Below the pieces are notes generated by a model, which was not told the DNA's origin, searched no databases, and saw nothing but the letters and a program-made list of their open reading frames with translations. From Nannobrachium achirus (Eukaryota > Chordata > Actinopteri > Myctophiformes > Myctophidae), in NCBI GenBank assembly GCA_963921795.1, contig OY997658.1:50784962-50848961 (forward strand): DNA of 64,000 bases, read 5' to 3'. Position numbers and translations under genes: made by a program. Shown here one piece after another: positions 21,801-57,622 of this stretch (position 1 is its first letter; every line of letters starts with the position of its first letter).

Positions 21801-22854
21801 CATGCCCTAAAGGGCAAGGTCGCGCCATGTCTTGGCCATCTGGCCAGTGATGTATATCGGACCCATCGGACCCAGTTACCCATATAGAGACCCCTGGTAC
21901 CCATAATGGAGATCCATGGAGATATACTGTGAGACCCCAAACATGCGTACTCAATTATTCGTTATGTGAAAATCTATCACATCTGACATCATACATACAA
22001 TCCCTTTCATGCCCATACCTGGAGATCCCTATCTGAACCAGCCACACAGATATGGGCTGTCTTCCTCCATATATGGGCATTCCCATAAGAGGTCCTGTTA
22101 GATATGGGCTTAATATTGATGGCATCAGGGATCTCTATATATGGTCATAAAAGGGATTCTGAGGAATACCCATATATTGACTTATGGACATCTGCTGCAC
22201 CAGGCGGAGGGGATCGCGCCTGAACATGACGTGGACGACAGTGGCAAAAGTAACAGTTTTGGACATACTGTATGAGGTTTCCACCCAACAGTGACGATAA
22301 TGGACCGTTTGTCAAATCCCGCCCATGGTTGTGCCCCTCTTTGCACCCATTGGTTGCTATTTCTTGGTTGGACAAAAATCCTGTCTCTCCATCCACTACC
22401 ATTGAAATAACACGTTTTTCAGTTGCTTCGTATTGATGTTCAGTGTATTCAATTCTTTCTTAAACTTGGTGTCAGTAAAAAGGAACATCTCAGGTGCAGT
22501 ATAGTGACTGGGCATATCACGTTTTCTTTCTCCAAAAATTATGTTTTAGCAAATTCAACATAAACAACCATACACGGCGGAACCATGGCAGAAAGAGCCT
22601 GCTGGTTGGTCAGTCAGGGACCAACCAGAAGGCTGACAAAGGGTCAAATGCTCTGAGGCCACGGTGGCCTTGATGCCCCACCACCACAAGGTGTGGTATT
22701 GGTATACTCACTAGACACACAGACACATGGCTCCCTGGATGGTCTCGCTGTCTCTAATCAGATAGGCTCCGTCTTTATTCTTCTTACTGAGCATGTCTTC
22801 GCTCTCCTGCTTGCTGAGGGCACCGTGGTAGCACTGTGTCATAGACGCTGCCAT
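18740..22854 (-). CDS. sh2d1b: SH2D1B/EAT-2-like SH2 adaptor, whole locus (exon 2 not found)
   Basis: SAP-family adaptors are small cytoplasmic proteins. Their single SH2 domain binds tyrosine motifs in SLAM-family receptors of NK and other lymphocytes, and a C-terminal tyrosine tail recruits effectors. Visible exons on the minus strand are exon 1 (22854-22712), exon 3 (20508-19977) and exon 4 (18816-18740). Exon 1 carries YHGALSKQESEDML and the FLVRES-equivalent GAYLIRDSE with the phosphotyrosine-binding arginine. Exon 3 holds the C-terminal half of SH2 (TAAGVEERFFKTLDDLIHHF). Exon 4 ends EEYVDVLPADPAAHHHW, matching the YVDVLP tail of mammalian EAT-2 and favouring SH2D1B over SH2D1A. Exon phases fit a missing exon of about 64 bases, as in mammals; the 200-N gap lies in that intron. 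Odd: exon 3 also encodes a long proline-rich repeat tail not known to me in mammals. Confidence 0.82.
19081..19153. repeat. Short hairpin repeat (AGATCTACAA family)
   Basis: GAAAATAGCAGATCTACACG faces GCTTGTAGATCAGCTATTTTC across a GC-rich loop. It sits in the intron between exons 3 and 4 of the sh2d1b-like gene. Confidence 0.9.
19490..19885 (+). mobile_element. LINE-2-like 3-prime end
   Basis: TGTGGAATAAACTCCCTGTC followed by CTTAGAACGACTGACTCACT encodes the WNKLPVxLRTTDSLxSF-type end of L2 ORF2. About 300 bases later GTAAGTCGCTCTGGATTAAG gives the conserved L2 3-prime tail. It is broken by frameshifts and stops, and lies in the intron between exons 3 and 4 of the sh2d1b-like gene, antisense to it. 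Confidence 0.75.
19977..20508 (-). CDS. sh2d1b: sh2d1b-like exon 3 with proline-rich repeat tail
   Basis: The acceptor is TTTTTTTGTAG (ending at 20509) and the donor is GCAA|GTATGT at 19977/19976; 177 codons plus one base. It starts TAAGVEERFFKTLDDLIHHF, then KMKDQGLAMHLRHGVKRKTE, the end of the SH2 domain. Next comes about 100 residues of seven-residue repeats: PRMQEPP-type units, interrupted by four units read one frame over (TQDARAP type), then PRMQEPP again. The end is EEVERTREQLGQLQSLVDDE then SELYA. The frame stays open throughout despite the shift, because indels in the array compensate. Confidence 0.85.
20062..20380. repeat. 21-bp coding minisatellite in sh2d1b-like exon 3
   Basis: On the plus strand the unit is GGCTCTTGCATTCTGGGTGGG with variants, about 14-15 units. 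The 21-bp period equals seven codons. Three non-standard spacers (near 20238, 20330 and 20351) move and restore the frame. Confidence 0.9.
20690..21300. other. Intron 2 sequence, old repeat, left edge of gap
   Basis: It contains CGAGTTAACTC and ACGTGCGATTAAC, suggesting an old transposon end. No exon with SH2-like coding is visible on either strand up to the gap at 21301. Confidence 0.45.
21301..21500. other. Assembly gap (200 N)
   Basis: Exactly 200 Ns, so probably a gap of arbitrary set size. It lies between exons 1 and 3 of the sh2d1b-like gene, where exon 2 is expected. Confidence 1.
21778..22150. repeat. CCATATATGG-bearing interspersed repeat, copy 1
   Basis: It begins CCAGTAAGACGCCTCAGGGC and continues through CCAGTGATGTATATCGGACC, then GAGATCCCT and a CCATATATGGGCAT unit at 22067-22080. 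The order of sub-blocks is the same as in the copies at 23876-24360 and 46400-46700. Confidence 0.75.
22712..22854 (-). CDS. sh2d1b: sh2d1b-like exon 1
   Basis: The ATG at 22854-22852 opens MAASMTQCYHGALSKQESED, then MLSKKNKDGAYLIRDSETIQ and GAMCLCV. The exon ends in TA before the donor GTGAGT at 22711-22706, the same split-codon phase as SAP-family exon 1. The arginine in YLIRDSE is the expected phosphotyrosine contact. An in-frame start farther upstream would read through a CA repeat and is rejected; a second in-frame ATG four codons later is an alternative start. Confidence 0.87.
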
Positions 22855-22879
22855 GACCGGACCCCAGTAAAGCCTATAA

Positions 22880-22898
22880 CGCACGCACACGCACACGC

Positions 22899-22948
<50 letters not shown>

Positions 22949-22980
22949 GCACACACACACACACACACGGGCACACACAC
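22880..22980. repeat. (CA)n microsatellite at the sh2d1b-like 5-prime end
   Basis: About 100 bases of CA repeat with GCAC and GGGC interruptions, about 25 bases upstream of the minus-strand start codon. It therefore lies in the 5-prime untranslated region or core promoter. Confidence 0.92.
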
Positions 22981-23357
22981 GTTCACATGTAGCAGAGTGA
23001 CTCACTGCCTCAGCCCGATGGCCTCAAAAGTCTAGTATCTCCCCTGGGCCACAGGGATGTACCTTTGGTCAAGTGCGCACGAACGTACCTCTCAACTTGC
23101 CTAAGGAGCACCCCTTCTCTGCATCGTTGGAAGTGTACAGAATACAATCCTCTTTTCGAATGCACGGTTTGGCGTGTTTGTTTTGTCCTCTCCCTCGTCT
23201 TGGCTTCCCCTACAAGGCCACAAAGAAAAAGGCACACGATAGAAGAATGTATGAATAAAACGTCATGGCAGGGGCAGAGTGATGGCAGACAGTCTGGTCT
23301 CCTGCAATAAACAAAACAAAAAGTAAAGCTAAGAGTTCAAAGCCACAGTTCCACAGG

Positions 23358-23360
<3 letters not shown>

Positions 23361-23433
<73 letters not shown>
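23361..23433. repeat. (GT)n microsatellite
   Basis: About 73 bases of uninterrupted GT. Confidence 0.95.
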
Positions 23434-23436
<3 letters not shown>

Positions 23437-23875
23437 TGTACACTGGGTGGGTTCAGAAAGACATAATGACTGAAATAGCTTTCAGTGTTTTTTTGAGTAG
23501 CTTTTTTGAGCATCCTTCAAAAGCTTAACACAGTCAGTGTGGCCACCTGCCGTTTGTTTGTATTAAGACCATGAATGAATGAATAGTTTTTTTTCAATAC
23601 TTCTTGTTCAGTGAGAGTGAGACATTACAAGAATATTTTTTCTTTAAGTCTGATCGAAAACATATCTAAAGGGTATAGGCGGATGCTTGTATAGCTTATT
23701 GGTGCCTACCCTTATTACATTTGATCACATTTTAACAAGAAAGAAGAATGTAGAATAGATGTCACTTGTAAACTGCTGGTATAATGTTTACCTCACGCAC
23801 TGTATTATCCCGGATGACAGCACTTTAGTTAGGCCTACTTTGCAGATTTTGATTATTATTACAAAACATAAACAC
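23434..23875. other. Intergenic, nothing recognised
   Basis: Divergent intergenic space between sh2d1b-like (minus) and cip2a (plus). AT-rich, no exon or clear repeat end seen. Confidence 0.5.
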
Positions 23876-24360
23876 CAGTAAGACGCCTCAGGGCGACAAG
23901 CGACCTCGCCCTAAAGGAGGAGGTTGCGCAAAATGTATTGGCCGTCTGGCCAGTGATGTATATCGGACCAGTATATCGGACCAGTTACTCATATATGGAG
24001 ATCCATGTACTGTATATGGAGATATGTGTTATGTGAAAATCCTATGACGTCTATCACATCTGACATCATACATATACAATCCCTTTTATGCCCATACATG
24101 GAGATCCCTGTCTGAACCAGCCACACAGATATGGGCTGTCTTCCTCCATATATGGGCATTCCGATATGAAGTCCTGTTAGATATGGGCTTAATATTGATG
24201 ACATCAAGGGATCTCCATATATGGGCATAGAGTGGTTTCCATGCCATCACAACATACAATCCCTTTATGCCCATAGGCCTACATGGAGATCCCTGTCTGA
24301 ACCGGCCACACCTCTGTGATGTTACCAGTTTATGACCATATATGGAGATCCCTGCTCTGA
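23876..24360. repeat. CCATATATGG-bearing interspersed repeat, copy 2
   Basis: Same order of blocks as 21778-22150: CCAGTAAGACGCCTCAGGGC, GATGTATATCGGACCAGT, ACATCATACATATACAATCC, and CCATATATGG at 24146, 24215 and 24336. It is a second copy in the same orientation about 2.1 kb away. Confidence 0.78.
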
Positions 24361-24660
24361 GTATCTGACATCACTGTGAAGTCACCTCAGCTGTGATGTC
24401 ACAGTGATGTGTCAGGGGAACCACAGTGTCAGGCGTTACCCGTAGGGATACGGACAAGCTGTGCCGGTAAACTGCGACCTATAACCACTTCAGCTCTACA
24501 GTATACATTTTGGCGATGCGACGCATTGAGCTTGTAGATCTGCTATTTTCACAATGAGTAGGCCTATACTTTCTACTTTTGGTACTTTAAAGTTGTAAAG
24601 AGAAGACTGTCGCACACCCAGTAGTTCCTCTCAAGCAGGTGCGTGGGTCACAAAGTAGTT

Positions 24661-25231
24661 GAATGAATGAATCTTCAATGAAGAAAGTACACACGCACAC
24701 TGCCACTTGCAGGTTCCAAGTATCAATTTATTATTTAAAAGCAACGTTTCGGTCGGTAGACCTTCCTCAAGCTAAATTCAGTTGTGGCTGACAAGACACT
24801 AAATGCATTTCTACAGGTACAAACACCCAATCAGAAACAATCAATGTGATCACTCATTTCAGACAGCTGTGTTGACATAGTCATGTGACTCTAGAGTACA
24901 CAGTCTCTTCTGAGGTCCTCTAAGTATCATTGAAAATAACAAATTACAATAATACAAAGGAAAATGAAAGTCTATTTGTTATTTTCAATGATACTTAGAG
25001 GACCTCAGAAGAGACATGACTATGTCAACACAGCTGTCTGAAATGAGTGATCACATGATTGATTGTTTCTGATTGGGTGTTTGTAGGCCTACCTGTAGAA
25101 ATGCATTTAGTGTCTTGTCAGCCACAACTGAATTTAGCTTGAGGAAGGTCTACCGATACTTGGAACCTGCAAGTGGCAGTGTGTCAGTGGCGGGTGTAGG
25201 CCTACTTTCTTCATTGAAGATTCATTCATTC
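24661..25231. repeat. Fold-back palindrome, about 570 bp
   Basis: GAATGAATGAATCTTCAATG at 24661 is inverted at the right end (CATTGAAGATTCATTCATTC, ending 25231). Matching continues inward through CACTTGCAGGTTCCAAGTATC and GACAGCTGTGTTGACATAGT to a centre near 24960. The left arm has about 30 extra bases (TTATTATTTAAAAGCAACGTTTCGG region) absent from the right. No coding content. Sequences on both sides resemble the AAGTAAAAGTAT repeat, so it probably inserted into an older repeat. Confidence 0.88.
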
Positions 25232-25469
25232 AGGTACTTTAAAGTTGAAGTAGCCTACATTTTGATACCAATACTTTTGTACATATATGCTACTCAAGTA
25301 TAAAATTGGAATACAGGACTTCTACTTGTAACAGAGTATTTCTACAATGCAGTATTGATACTTTTACTTATTAAAGTATGAAACGTGAGTACTTTTTTAG
25401 ACGCTTTTGACCTTTTTCCACCACTGATGGACTGTCCCTACAAATGTAGTCAGGTCGTCGCACCCCCCC

Positions 25470-25660
25470 GTGCTCTGGCAGCACATGGACCGTTCCTACT
25501 TCCGTCATGTTCGAAGTGGAAGCGGGAGGAAGTAGAAGCCGCTGCAGTTTGTTTTCTCTCCACTCCTGCAGCACAGACCATCATAAACACCATAAACATC
25601 ATAAACATCCACAACACTGTCTGAACAAAGACAGTGGACCGAGGAAAGTAACGTAAGGCT
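25470..25660 (+). promoter_or_regulatory. Possible cip2a promoter/first non-coding exon
   Basis: A relatively GC-rich stretch in AT-rich surroundings with an ETS-like ACTTCCGTC (about 25497) and a donor-like AAC|GTAAGG near 25654. A pyrimidine-rich acceptor-like TTTTGTTTTGTTAG ends at 26622, 25 bases before the cip2a ATG. This suggests a non-coding first exon joined to the first coding exon. It is inference only, without transcript data. Confidence 0.25.
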
Positions 25661-25789
25661 GCACTGACTGACTAGAAGGAATGTAATAACGTGTTATTTA
25701 TTAGACTGTCACTGAAGTAACAATAGTTACAGGACATCAGCTAACGTTAGCCACAGGTGCAACGTTAGCCCCATATAGAACCTCACCCG

Positions 25790-25832
25790 TCGCTGCGTCC
25801 TGTTGTGCTCCGAGCACAACAGGACGCAGCGA
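25790..25832. repeat. Perfect 21-bp-arm palindrome upstream of cip2a
   Basis: The 21-base arm TCGCTGCGTCCTGTTGTGCT(C) at 25790-25810 is exactly inverted at 25812-25832 around a single central C. It lies about 815 bp upstream of the cip2a start codon. Confidence 0.95.
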
Positions 25833-26244
25833 TCCCAATGTAAAGAAGCCATAGTGCTTTCTTTCTTGGTTAAATCATATTAGTAGATCTTGTATCTGAA
25901 CTGTGCTGTCTTGTGCTAACTGCTAATAAGTATTCAATCAATCAATACTGCATTTACCTGTAGATACACTCTGTTGTTGAAACTACTAAAGTGTTAAATT
26001 GGTATCACAATGTACTTAAAGTACCAAATGTAGAAAGTAATTATTATGCAGATTGATTGATTTAATACTTTAATAACAGTTTGCAAATACAAGCACATTA
26101 AAGTTCAGGTCAATATAAGGTCTGTTAATAGGATTTTAAACCAAAGAAAGCCTATGGCTTGTTTTCATTGGGGTCCTTGGACTCCTTTGTACTCAGAATG
26201 TCCCATTTCCCATGTTTTCAATTATATAAAATGTATAGAAATTA

Positions 26245-26310
26245 GAAAATACCAGATTTACAAGCTCACAATGTGTCGCATTGTGAGCGTGTAGGTCGTA
26301 GCTATTTTCA
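26245..26310. repeat. Short hairpin repeat (AGATCTACAA family)
   Basis: AGAAAATACCAGATTTACAA faces GTGTAGGTCGTAGCTATTTTC around GTGTCGC. It follows an AAGTACCAAATGTAGAAAGT-type repeat. Confidence 0.85.
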
Positions 26311-26496
26311 AATGGCCAAAATGTACGGCATAAATGTACTTAATTACTTTTCCACCACTGCGTATCCAAGCCCTTTTGTGGGTCATATCCTTATGCTTAT
26401 GAACTTGCTTAGAGCTCTGGGGAACGATTGTATACATCAGTTAGAGCACCATTTTGACCATTTTAGTTTCGTTAGATTGTTTCAAAAGAAAAGAAA

Positions 26497-26575
26497 ACGG
26501 GGCACGGTGGCTCACCTCATAGCTAGAAGGTCCCGTGTTCGATTCCCACCGGGGGATGTGAGGGGTGTGTTCTCT
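26497..26575 (+). mobile_element. tRNA-like SINE head just upstream of cip2a
   Basis: GGGGCACGGTGGCTCACCTC and GTGTTCGATTCCCACCGGGG look like the box A and box B of a tRNA-derived SINE. It ends about 75 bases before the cip2a start codon. Confidence 0.6.
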
Positions 26576-26647
26576 CCTCCATGTCATCAGTGCCTACATC
26601 CATGTATGTTTTGTTTTGTTAGATCGGCTGTCCTTGACGGAGGGGGG

Positions 26648-51650
<25,003 letters not shown>

Positions 51651-52475
51651 CAGGGACACACACATTCATGTGGTGTTTGTTGTTGAAAAGACATCAAGCC
51701 ATAGGCTATTTTTAGCACCATAGTAGCGGTCTGTCTCAGGTGCATTTAAAGGCGTAGTTTACCCCAAAAATACTTATTTTCCATCTGCGTAGCAGCCATT
51801 TTGGAAAGAAATTTGGCCTCTTCCTTAAGGTCCTTGTTCCTACACAGAGCAATAACAATGAAATTAATGAAGGTTCTGGTCCACACCAGTGGGTCTCAAG
51901 TGTTCTTGAGGTGTTTCCGTTTTCTGTAGGTGGAACCGTCCGTTTGTACACTAAATGTAACAGAGCCTTCATTGTGAAGGAAGTAAGGAAGATGCCCAAT
52001 TTATTTGCAATATGGCTGCTGTGCATAAGCTTTTATTTTTAAGTTTGTCTTTCTTTTTTGTCGCATTCCTACGTTTTCTTTGTAGGAGACTCATTGGCGT
52101 CAGTCTCTGCAGGTCAACACATTTTTGATTTAGGAATGTGACAAAAAAAACACCTCCATGAATTCAATGCTTCGTGGGGTGTGTAATTGATGAAAAAAAT
52201 AAATGTTTTTTTCCCACTCCTTCCAACCGACTGATCTCCCAACTTCACTCGACTGCCAGTCTGTAGTATACTGTAGCAGTCTGTTTGGTTGAGAGCTACC
52301 TTTTACACCAGCAAACAAGTCATACCAATAACACACTCCTACGCCATGATGGAGGATGACAATGAGAAAGCAAAAAGAATACAATAATTTTAAACCGTAT
52401 TTACTGTAAATTAAATGAACTATTTGTGTATTGTCTTGATTTCTGTTAAATAAATGCATTTTGTATGTGTAATAG
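51651..52475 (+). other. cip2a: cip2a 3-prime untranslated region
   Basis: Non-coding sequence after the stop codon up to the AATAAA at 52449. It contains one end of a TTAAAG...TTTACCCC MITE near 51748. Confidence 0.6.
52449..52454 (+). terminator. Polyadenylation signal of cip2a (candidate)
   Basis: AATAAA about 800 bases after the stop, followed within 30 bases by GT-rich TTTTGTATGTGTAATAGTGTC. An earlier AATAAA-like site near 52199 is an alternative. Confidence 0.55.
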
Positions 52476-53566
52476 TGTCTGGTTTTGGTGTCTGTATGAG
52501 GAGGGTAATTTAAAATGTGCTGCTACCCTGTAAAAACTCACTATGTTGGTTTGTTTACTGCTGAGTGAGGGGGGGGGGAAATGCACATTTAAGCAAATCT
52601 TAAGGACCCCCAAAAATCGTTTAGGGACCCTGGCCCACAGTTTGAGAACCACTGCTAGGCTATAGATTTCTACTGGTAGTAGGAAGGCAAGGCATGCATG
52701 ATGTAAATAAATAGTAATGTGGCCTCTACTGTGCCTACAACATCAGCAGTTTGAGGGACATAGTGTCTCATTGTGTCTCAAATAGCTGGGCTTGTGCAGT
52801 GTGAGCTGAAATAACAAACACGGTAACACTGTTTGAAGGTGAAGTGTCTTCTGTCTTGTCTTTGGGATGTTTTTGAGCAACAGCTGTTCTGTGACAAACC
52901 CTTCCTGACATGACATGTGTCCTTACTCCTTCCTGACACGGCTCTGCCTCAGCTATATCCCAGCAGACTCGGGTTACGCAGTAATCGGTGACCCATCCAA
53001 GTTTGTTATCACTTAGCCTACAAAATACTCAAAAGTTTGAGTTTCTTTTGGCATGAAATTTCAGCATTTCATTCGGTGTAAGTTTGATTTGATATGATCA
53101 TCTTTATTTTGAACTGGCAGTTGCAGGTAAAAACAAATTAAAACAAATGAAATGCATAATATATAAAAGAATGAGATAAATAAAATGAAGAAATGCGTCA
53201 TTGATCATCCCAAACAGTATGAAGAAGTAACTCCCACCCCCCTTCTACCCACTTTTTACCATGTTTATTATGAATTTCCACTCTTTCTTTATCGTCGTTC
53301 TCCCACAAACTTGTATTTCTTTTGGAAACAAAACATCACAGAACGCATCGCCGATTTCGATAGGTCACCGGTGTCTGCGTCGCACCGGCGGACATGGCCA
53401 TGGATAACGGGGCCCGCCGGCTCGTATTTTGTGTCACCAGCGGCGGCTGTCGCCTGTCCTCCGCTCCGCACCTGCTGCTGCCTGTCAGCAGCTCCCAGGC
53501 AGAGAGAGGTCTGTGGACGGACAGAGAGCTCCACTACACAACACAACACAACACAACACAACAAGC
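52476..53566. other. Spacer between cip2a and chrnd
   Basis: About 1.1 kb. It contains a hAT-like end near 52605-52655 (GGACCCCCAAAAATCG, GAGAACCACTGC). The last 200 bases before the chrnd ATG are GC-richer and probably form its promoter and 5-prime untranslated region, with ACACA repeats at 53536-53562. No E-box assignment is attempted. Confidence 0.5.
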
Positions 53567-53624
53567 ATGGAGTGGAAGACTCTAGGACAGGTCACTGTGT
53601 TCCTGCTGGCTCTGCTGTCATCTG
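53567..53624 (+). CDS. chrnd: chrnd exon 1 (signal peptide)
   Basis: ATG in [29 protein letters not shown] is a good signal peptide. Donor GTATGT after TCT G, phase 1. Confidence 0.85.
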
Positions 53625-54855
53625 GTATGTCTGGACTGGAAGTTTATTTTCATGTTGATGTTGGTTTGATCAGTGATGTTTTATTTACCCGGTGAATGTA
53701 TGTGTATGTAGCTATTTGTAAAAATAGCCTGTCACAAGTAGAAGTTCTGTATTCACAATGTATTTGAAGTCCAAATGTATTGGCAATTGGCATCAAAATG
53801 TACTTAAAAAGTAAAAGTAGTCATTATGGAGGATGTAGCCTACCCTTTCACAAGTTATTATGTATAAAATGTTTTGAAAATGGCAGATCTACAAGCTCAC
53901 AACGCGTCGCTTTGCTATATAGGCCTATTACATTTTCATTACTTTTACCTCTACTCCACTACATCTCAGAGGCAAATATTACTCAACTACAATTATTTTC
54001 TGTACTGTATAGGGCTGAACCTGTGGTCAATGTATGTTTTTTTAATAACAATACAAATCTGCAAAGTAACTATAGTTACTAAACTGTTCAAATAATTGCA
54101 GTGGAGTAAAAGTGCAATATTTGCCTCTGAGAGGTAGTGGTGTAGAAGTAAAAGTATTGAAAATTGAAAAGTAAAAATACCTCAAAATTGTAGCTACTTA
54201 AGTACAATACTTGAGTCAATGTACTTAGTTACTTTCACTGGCATTTGATGTTTATGTAGGTAGTGACTTTTAAGCTTTTGTTATGTTGCTTAATGAGCAC
54301 GTTTCTTTGGCCAAAACCAAATATTAGGCCTAATACCCTCGACTTATTATTCATTCAAAAAAGATGAATTATAGAAATATAATATAAGTATGTATCTTAA
54401 AACGTAACTTTTTATCAACACTGGTATGAGCAGCAGGCCTAAAGTTGACATTGCTGACTTCAATTTAAGATGTGTGACAGTATGTGTCTCTAAACTTTCT
54501 ATTAGAAATGATTTCACCCTCCCAAAAGTTTGCTTTTACAACAGCTGGTTAAACTAAACTGCCACAGGTTAAATCCTCTTGACACAGCAGGCAGTGGCCA
54601 TGTTTATGCCTGAATCACAGCCGATCTACAAGCTCACAATCCTGTGGCCCCGCAACGCGCTGTGAGCTTCTAAGTCGGCTATTTCCGGTGCGCACCGACC
54701 GACCGCACGACACCGGCGCTCGGTGCATTACAGATCAGGCACAGTCTGAAATATGACCCAAGAATTCACTCCTATTCAGCAGTGGGCATTTTACACACTG
54801 AATGATTCTATGCTGTGTGTCTCTGTTTATGTGATGTATGTGTGTCTGCGCGCGC

Positions 54856-54950
<95 letters not shown>

Positions 54951-57588
54951 TGCGTGTGTCTATGTGTCTATGTGTGTGTTTCAAAGAGAGCTGGGCCAGG
55001 AACGAGGAAGAGCGACTGATCAACTACCTGCTGAAAGAGCGAGGCTACAACAAAGAGCTGCGGCCTGTGGAGGTTCAACAAACCTCTGTAGACGTCTACC
55101 TGGCTCTGACTCTCTCCAATCTCATCTCTCTGGTATGCTGTGCGTGTGTGTGTGTGTGTGTGTGTGTGCGTGTGTGCGTGCGTCCATCACTTGGTTAGGA
55201 TCAGAGTCAGGACATGGTCTGATACGATCGTGGCGTGATCTTGTGTTATTCATCATGTAACAGAAGTGTTATGACTATGAGTAGGGTTGGGATCCTTTAG
55301 GATTGTAACGATCCCCTTTCAACGTAACCGTTCCTATTTCCTATAGCCGAATCCACAGAGCGGCAATCATAACTGTGGTGTCAAGCAGCCCCACTTGGCA
55401 CCGCGACACTGCAGCTACAGGTGCAGGGCAGCTCTCTGTGGAATCGTCTAAGGCAGGGTTCCGCATTCGGCGACCCGCGGGCCATTTGCGGCCCACGGGG
55501 GGCTACTGTCTGGCCCACACCAACCCCAGTAATAATGGTGGTATAAGAGCAGCAACAACACTAGTATATCGTCGTTGTCGGGTGGAAACCTTGTATCTCC
55601 AAATCTGTATGTTCTTTCGCTAAGTAAAGCCCTGCTTCATCATACAAGGCTGTCGCACAAAAGTAGTGAAAACAGCAGATCTACAAGCACACAACGCCTT
55701 GCGGTGCGAGGCGTTGTGTGCTTGTAGATCGGCTGTTTTCACTAGTTTAAAACATTTTTTAAATGATAAATGCGAAACAAACGGTTGTGGACATACAAGA
55801 TTTTCACCCGACAGCGACGATATCTGAGTAGCGGGAACACCACCGTCGCCCCCTGCAATGTTGGACCTGGATGTAACTCGGAGAGGGAAACAAGTTTAAG
55901 GCCACGTTTACTCTACAACGGTCTCTAGAGAAAACGGCCACATTTCGTTGCATTCTCACTTGTTATTCTGCGTCTACATGGAAACGCGTGTGCATGCCAT
56001 GTCGCTAGGTGGCAGCGATGCACAGATAGACGCGTGACGCCGTTGTACTTCCTTGTTTACATTCACCATGGTAACGTGACTGCACGTAGTCTGCACGTGA
56101 GCCATGACATCACAGGTTTTGCCGTTTCCTCCGATTTTCCTGTTCACATGGAGACGCGAGGAGGAGCGTCTTCAAAGATTTCCACCCTGGAATGAGGTTT
56201 CACTTTGTTGTGTTTTCAACCCCTGAAAACGCTGTTGTCGTCTGAACAGGTGGCATATCTGACATTTTATTTTTCTGTTTTCTCTTGAAAACAGCGTCGT
56301 GTGAACAGCGCCTAAGTTTGTGTCCCGGGCAAACATAAGATTTCTCTCTTGAGTCTTGAGTTAAAAGTGTGGGAACCACACTGACCTATACAAACACAAC
56401 TGGCTCTGTTGGTGGGAGGGGGTGTTGATCTTTGTCACTGCTTAGCGACACCTACCGTATGGTCTTGGGTGGGTGGGGTGGGGCGGGACGGGACGTATCG
56501 GGGGACAGGAGGAGTAGAACAGAGGCGCTACGTCCTCCCGGTGGGGGCTCCTCACAGACATGTGTGGGGAGGGTTAAACTGCAGTGTTGTCTGTGTTTGG
56601 GAGAGAAACAAGCAACCTGGTCTATGAAAACAAGCCCCAAAACAAAGCCAGCTCTTTAAACTAATGTACCGTACATTGGCTATTTGAAAATAGACGATCT
56701 ACAAACTTGCTTGTAGATCTGCTATTTTCCCCCCAAAAAGAAGAAAAGGCATGGAATATTTTATATAATGTATCTTCAATTCAAAAATAAGTAAATACAA
56801 TAATTCAGCGTACACCTGTTTCTTTTGAAAGTAAGTAAGTCTTGCAGAGCCATGAGGCCCATAGGGCAGGAGCCTATCTCCTCTTTCTGTAGCGTGAGGC
56901 AACTTGATGTACAAGTGTTCCCCCTGGACATGACGCGTGTGTCGTAGCCTAGTTATTTACCCCCAATCCAACCCTTGATGCTGAGTGCCAAGCCTGGAGG
57001 CTCTGGGTCCCATTTTTCAGAGTCTTTGGTATGACCCGGCCGGGGAATCGAACCCCGACCTCCCAGTCTCAGGACGGACACTGTAACCACAAGGCCAATG
57101 AGCTGTTACTGTTTCTTTTGAAGTCCATCTTATTTGTTTTTATTTCTGTATTCTCTTTATGCATTTAAATGCCTTCGTCTTTGCCCTTTCCTGCCTTATG
57201 TAAAGCACCTTGAATTGACTTTGTGTATGAAATATGCTACAGCTACACCTTGCTAGCCAACAGTGTGGATGACAGTAAAATAACAAAAGAATGAGATGGA
57301 AATGTAATATAGTAAAACTGTACAGTCTTTTTATAAGGTTTTTCTTTGTCTCTGACCAAGTGACAATGACTGATTGAGATTGAGTAACGCACGCACGCAC
57401 GCACGATTGAGATTGAGTAATTAAAAGTCCTCCTGTAGTAAATGATCAGATTTTGTCTCTCTCTCCCTCCTCCAGAAAGAGGTAGACGAGACACTGCTGA
57501 CCAATGTCTGGATTGAACATGTAAGTCAATTTAGAACTTCCCCTTTCACTTATCATGGAAAACAGGCCTTTATCGTCATCTTTATGAT

Positions 57589-57622
<34 letters not shown>

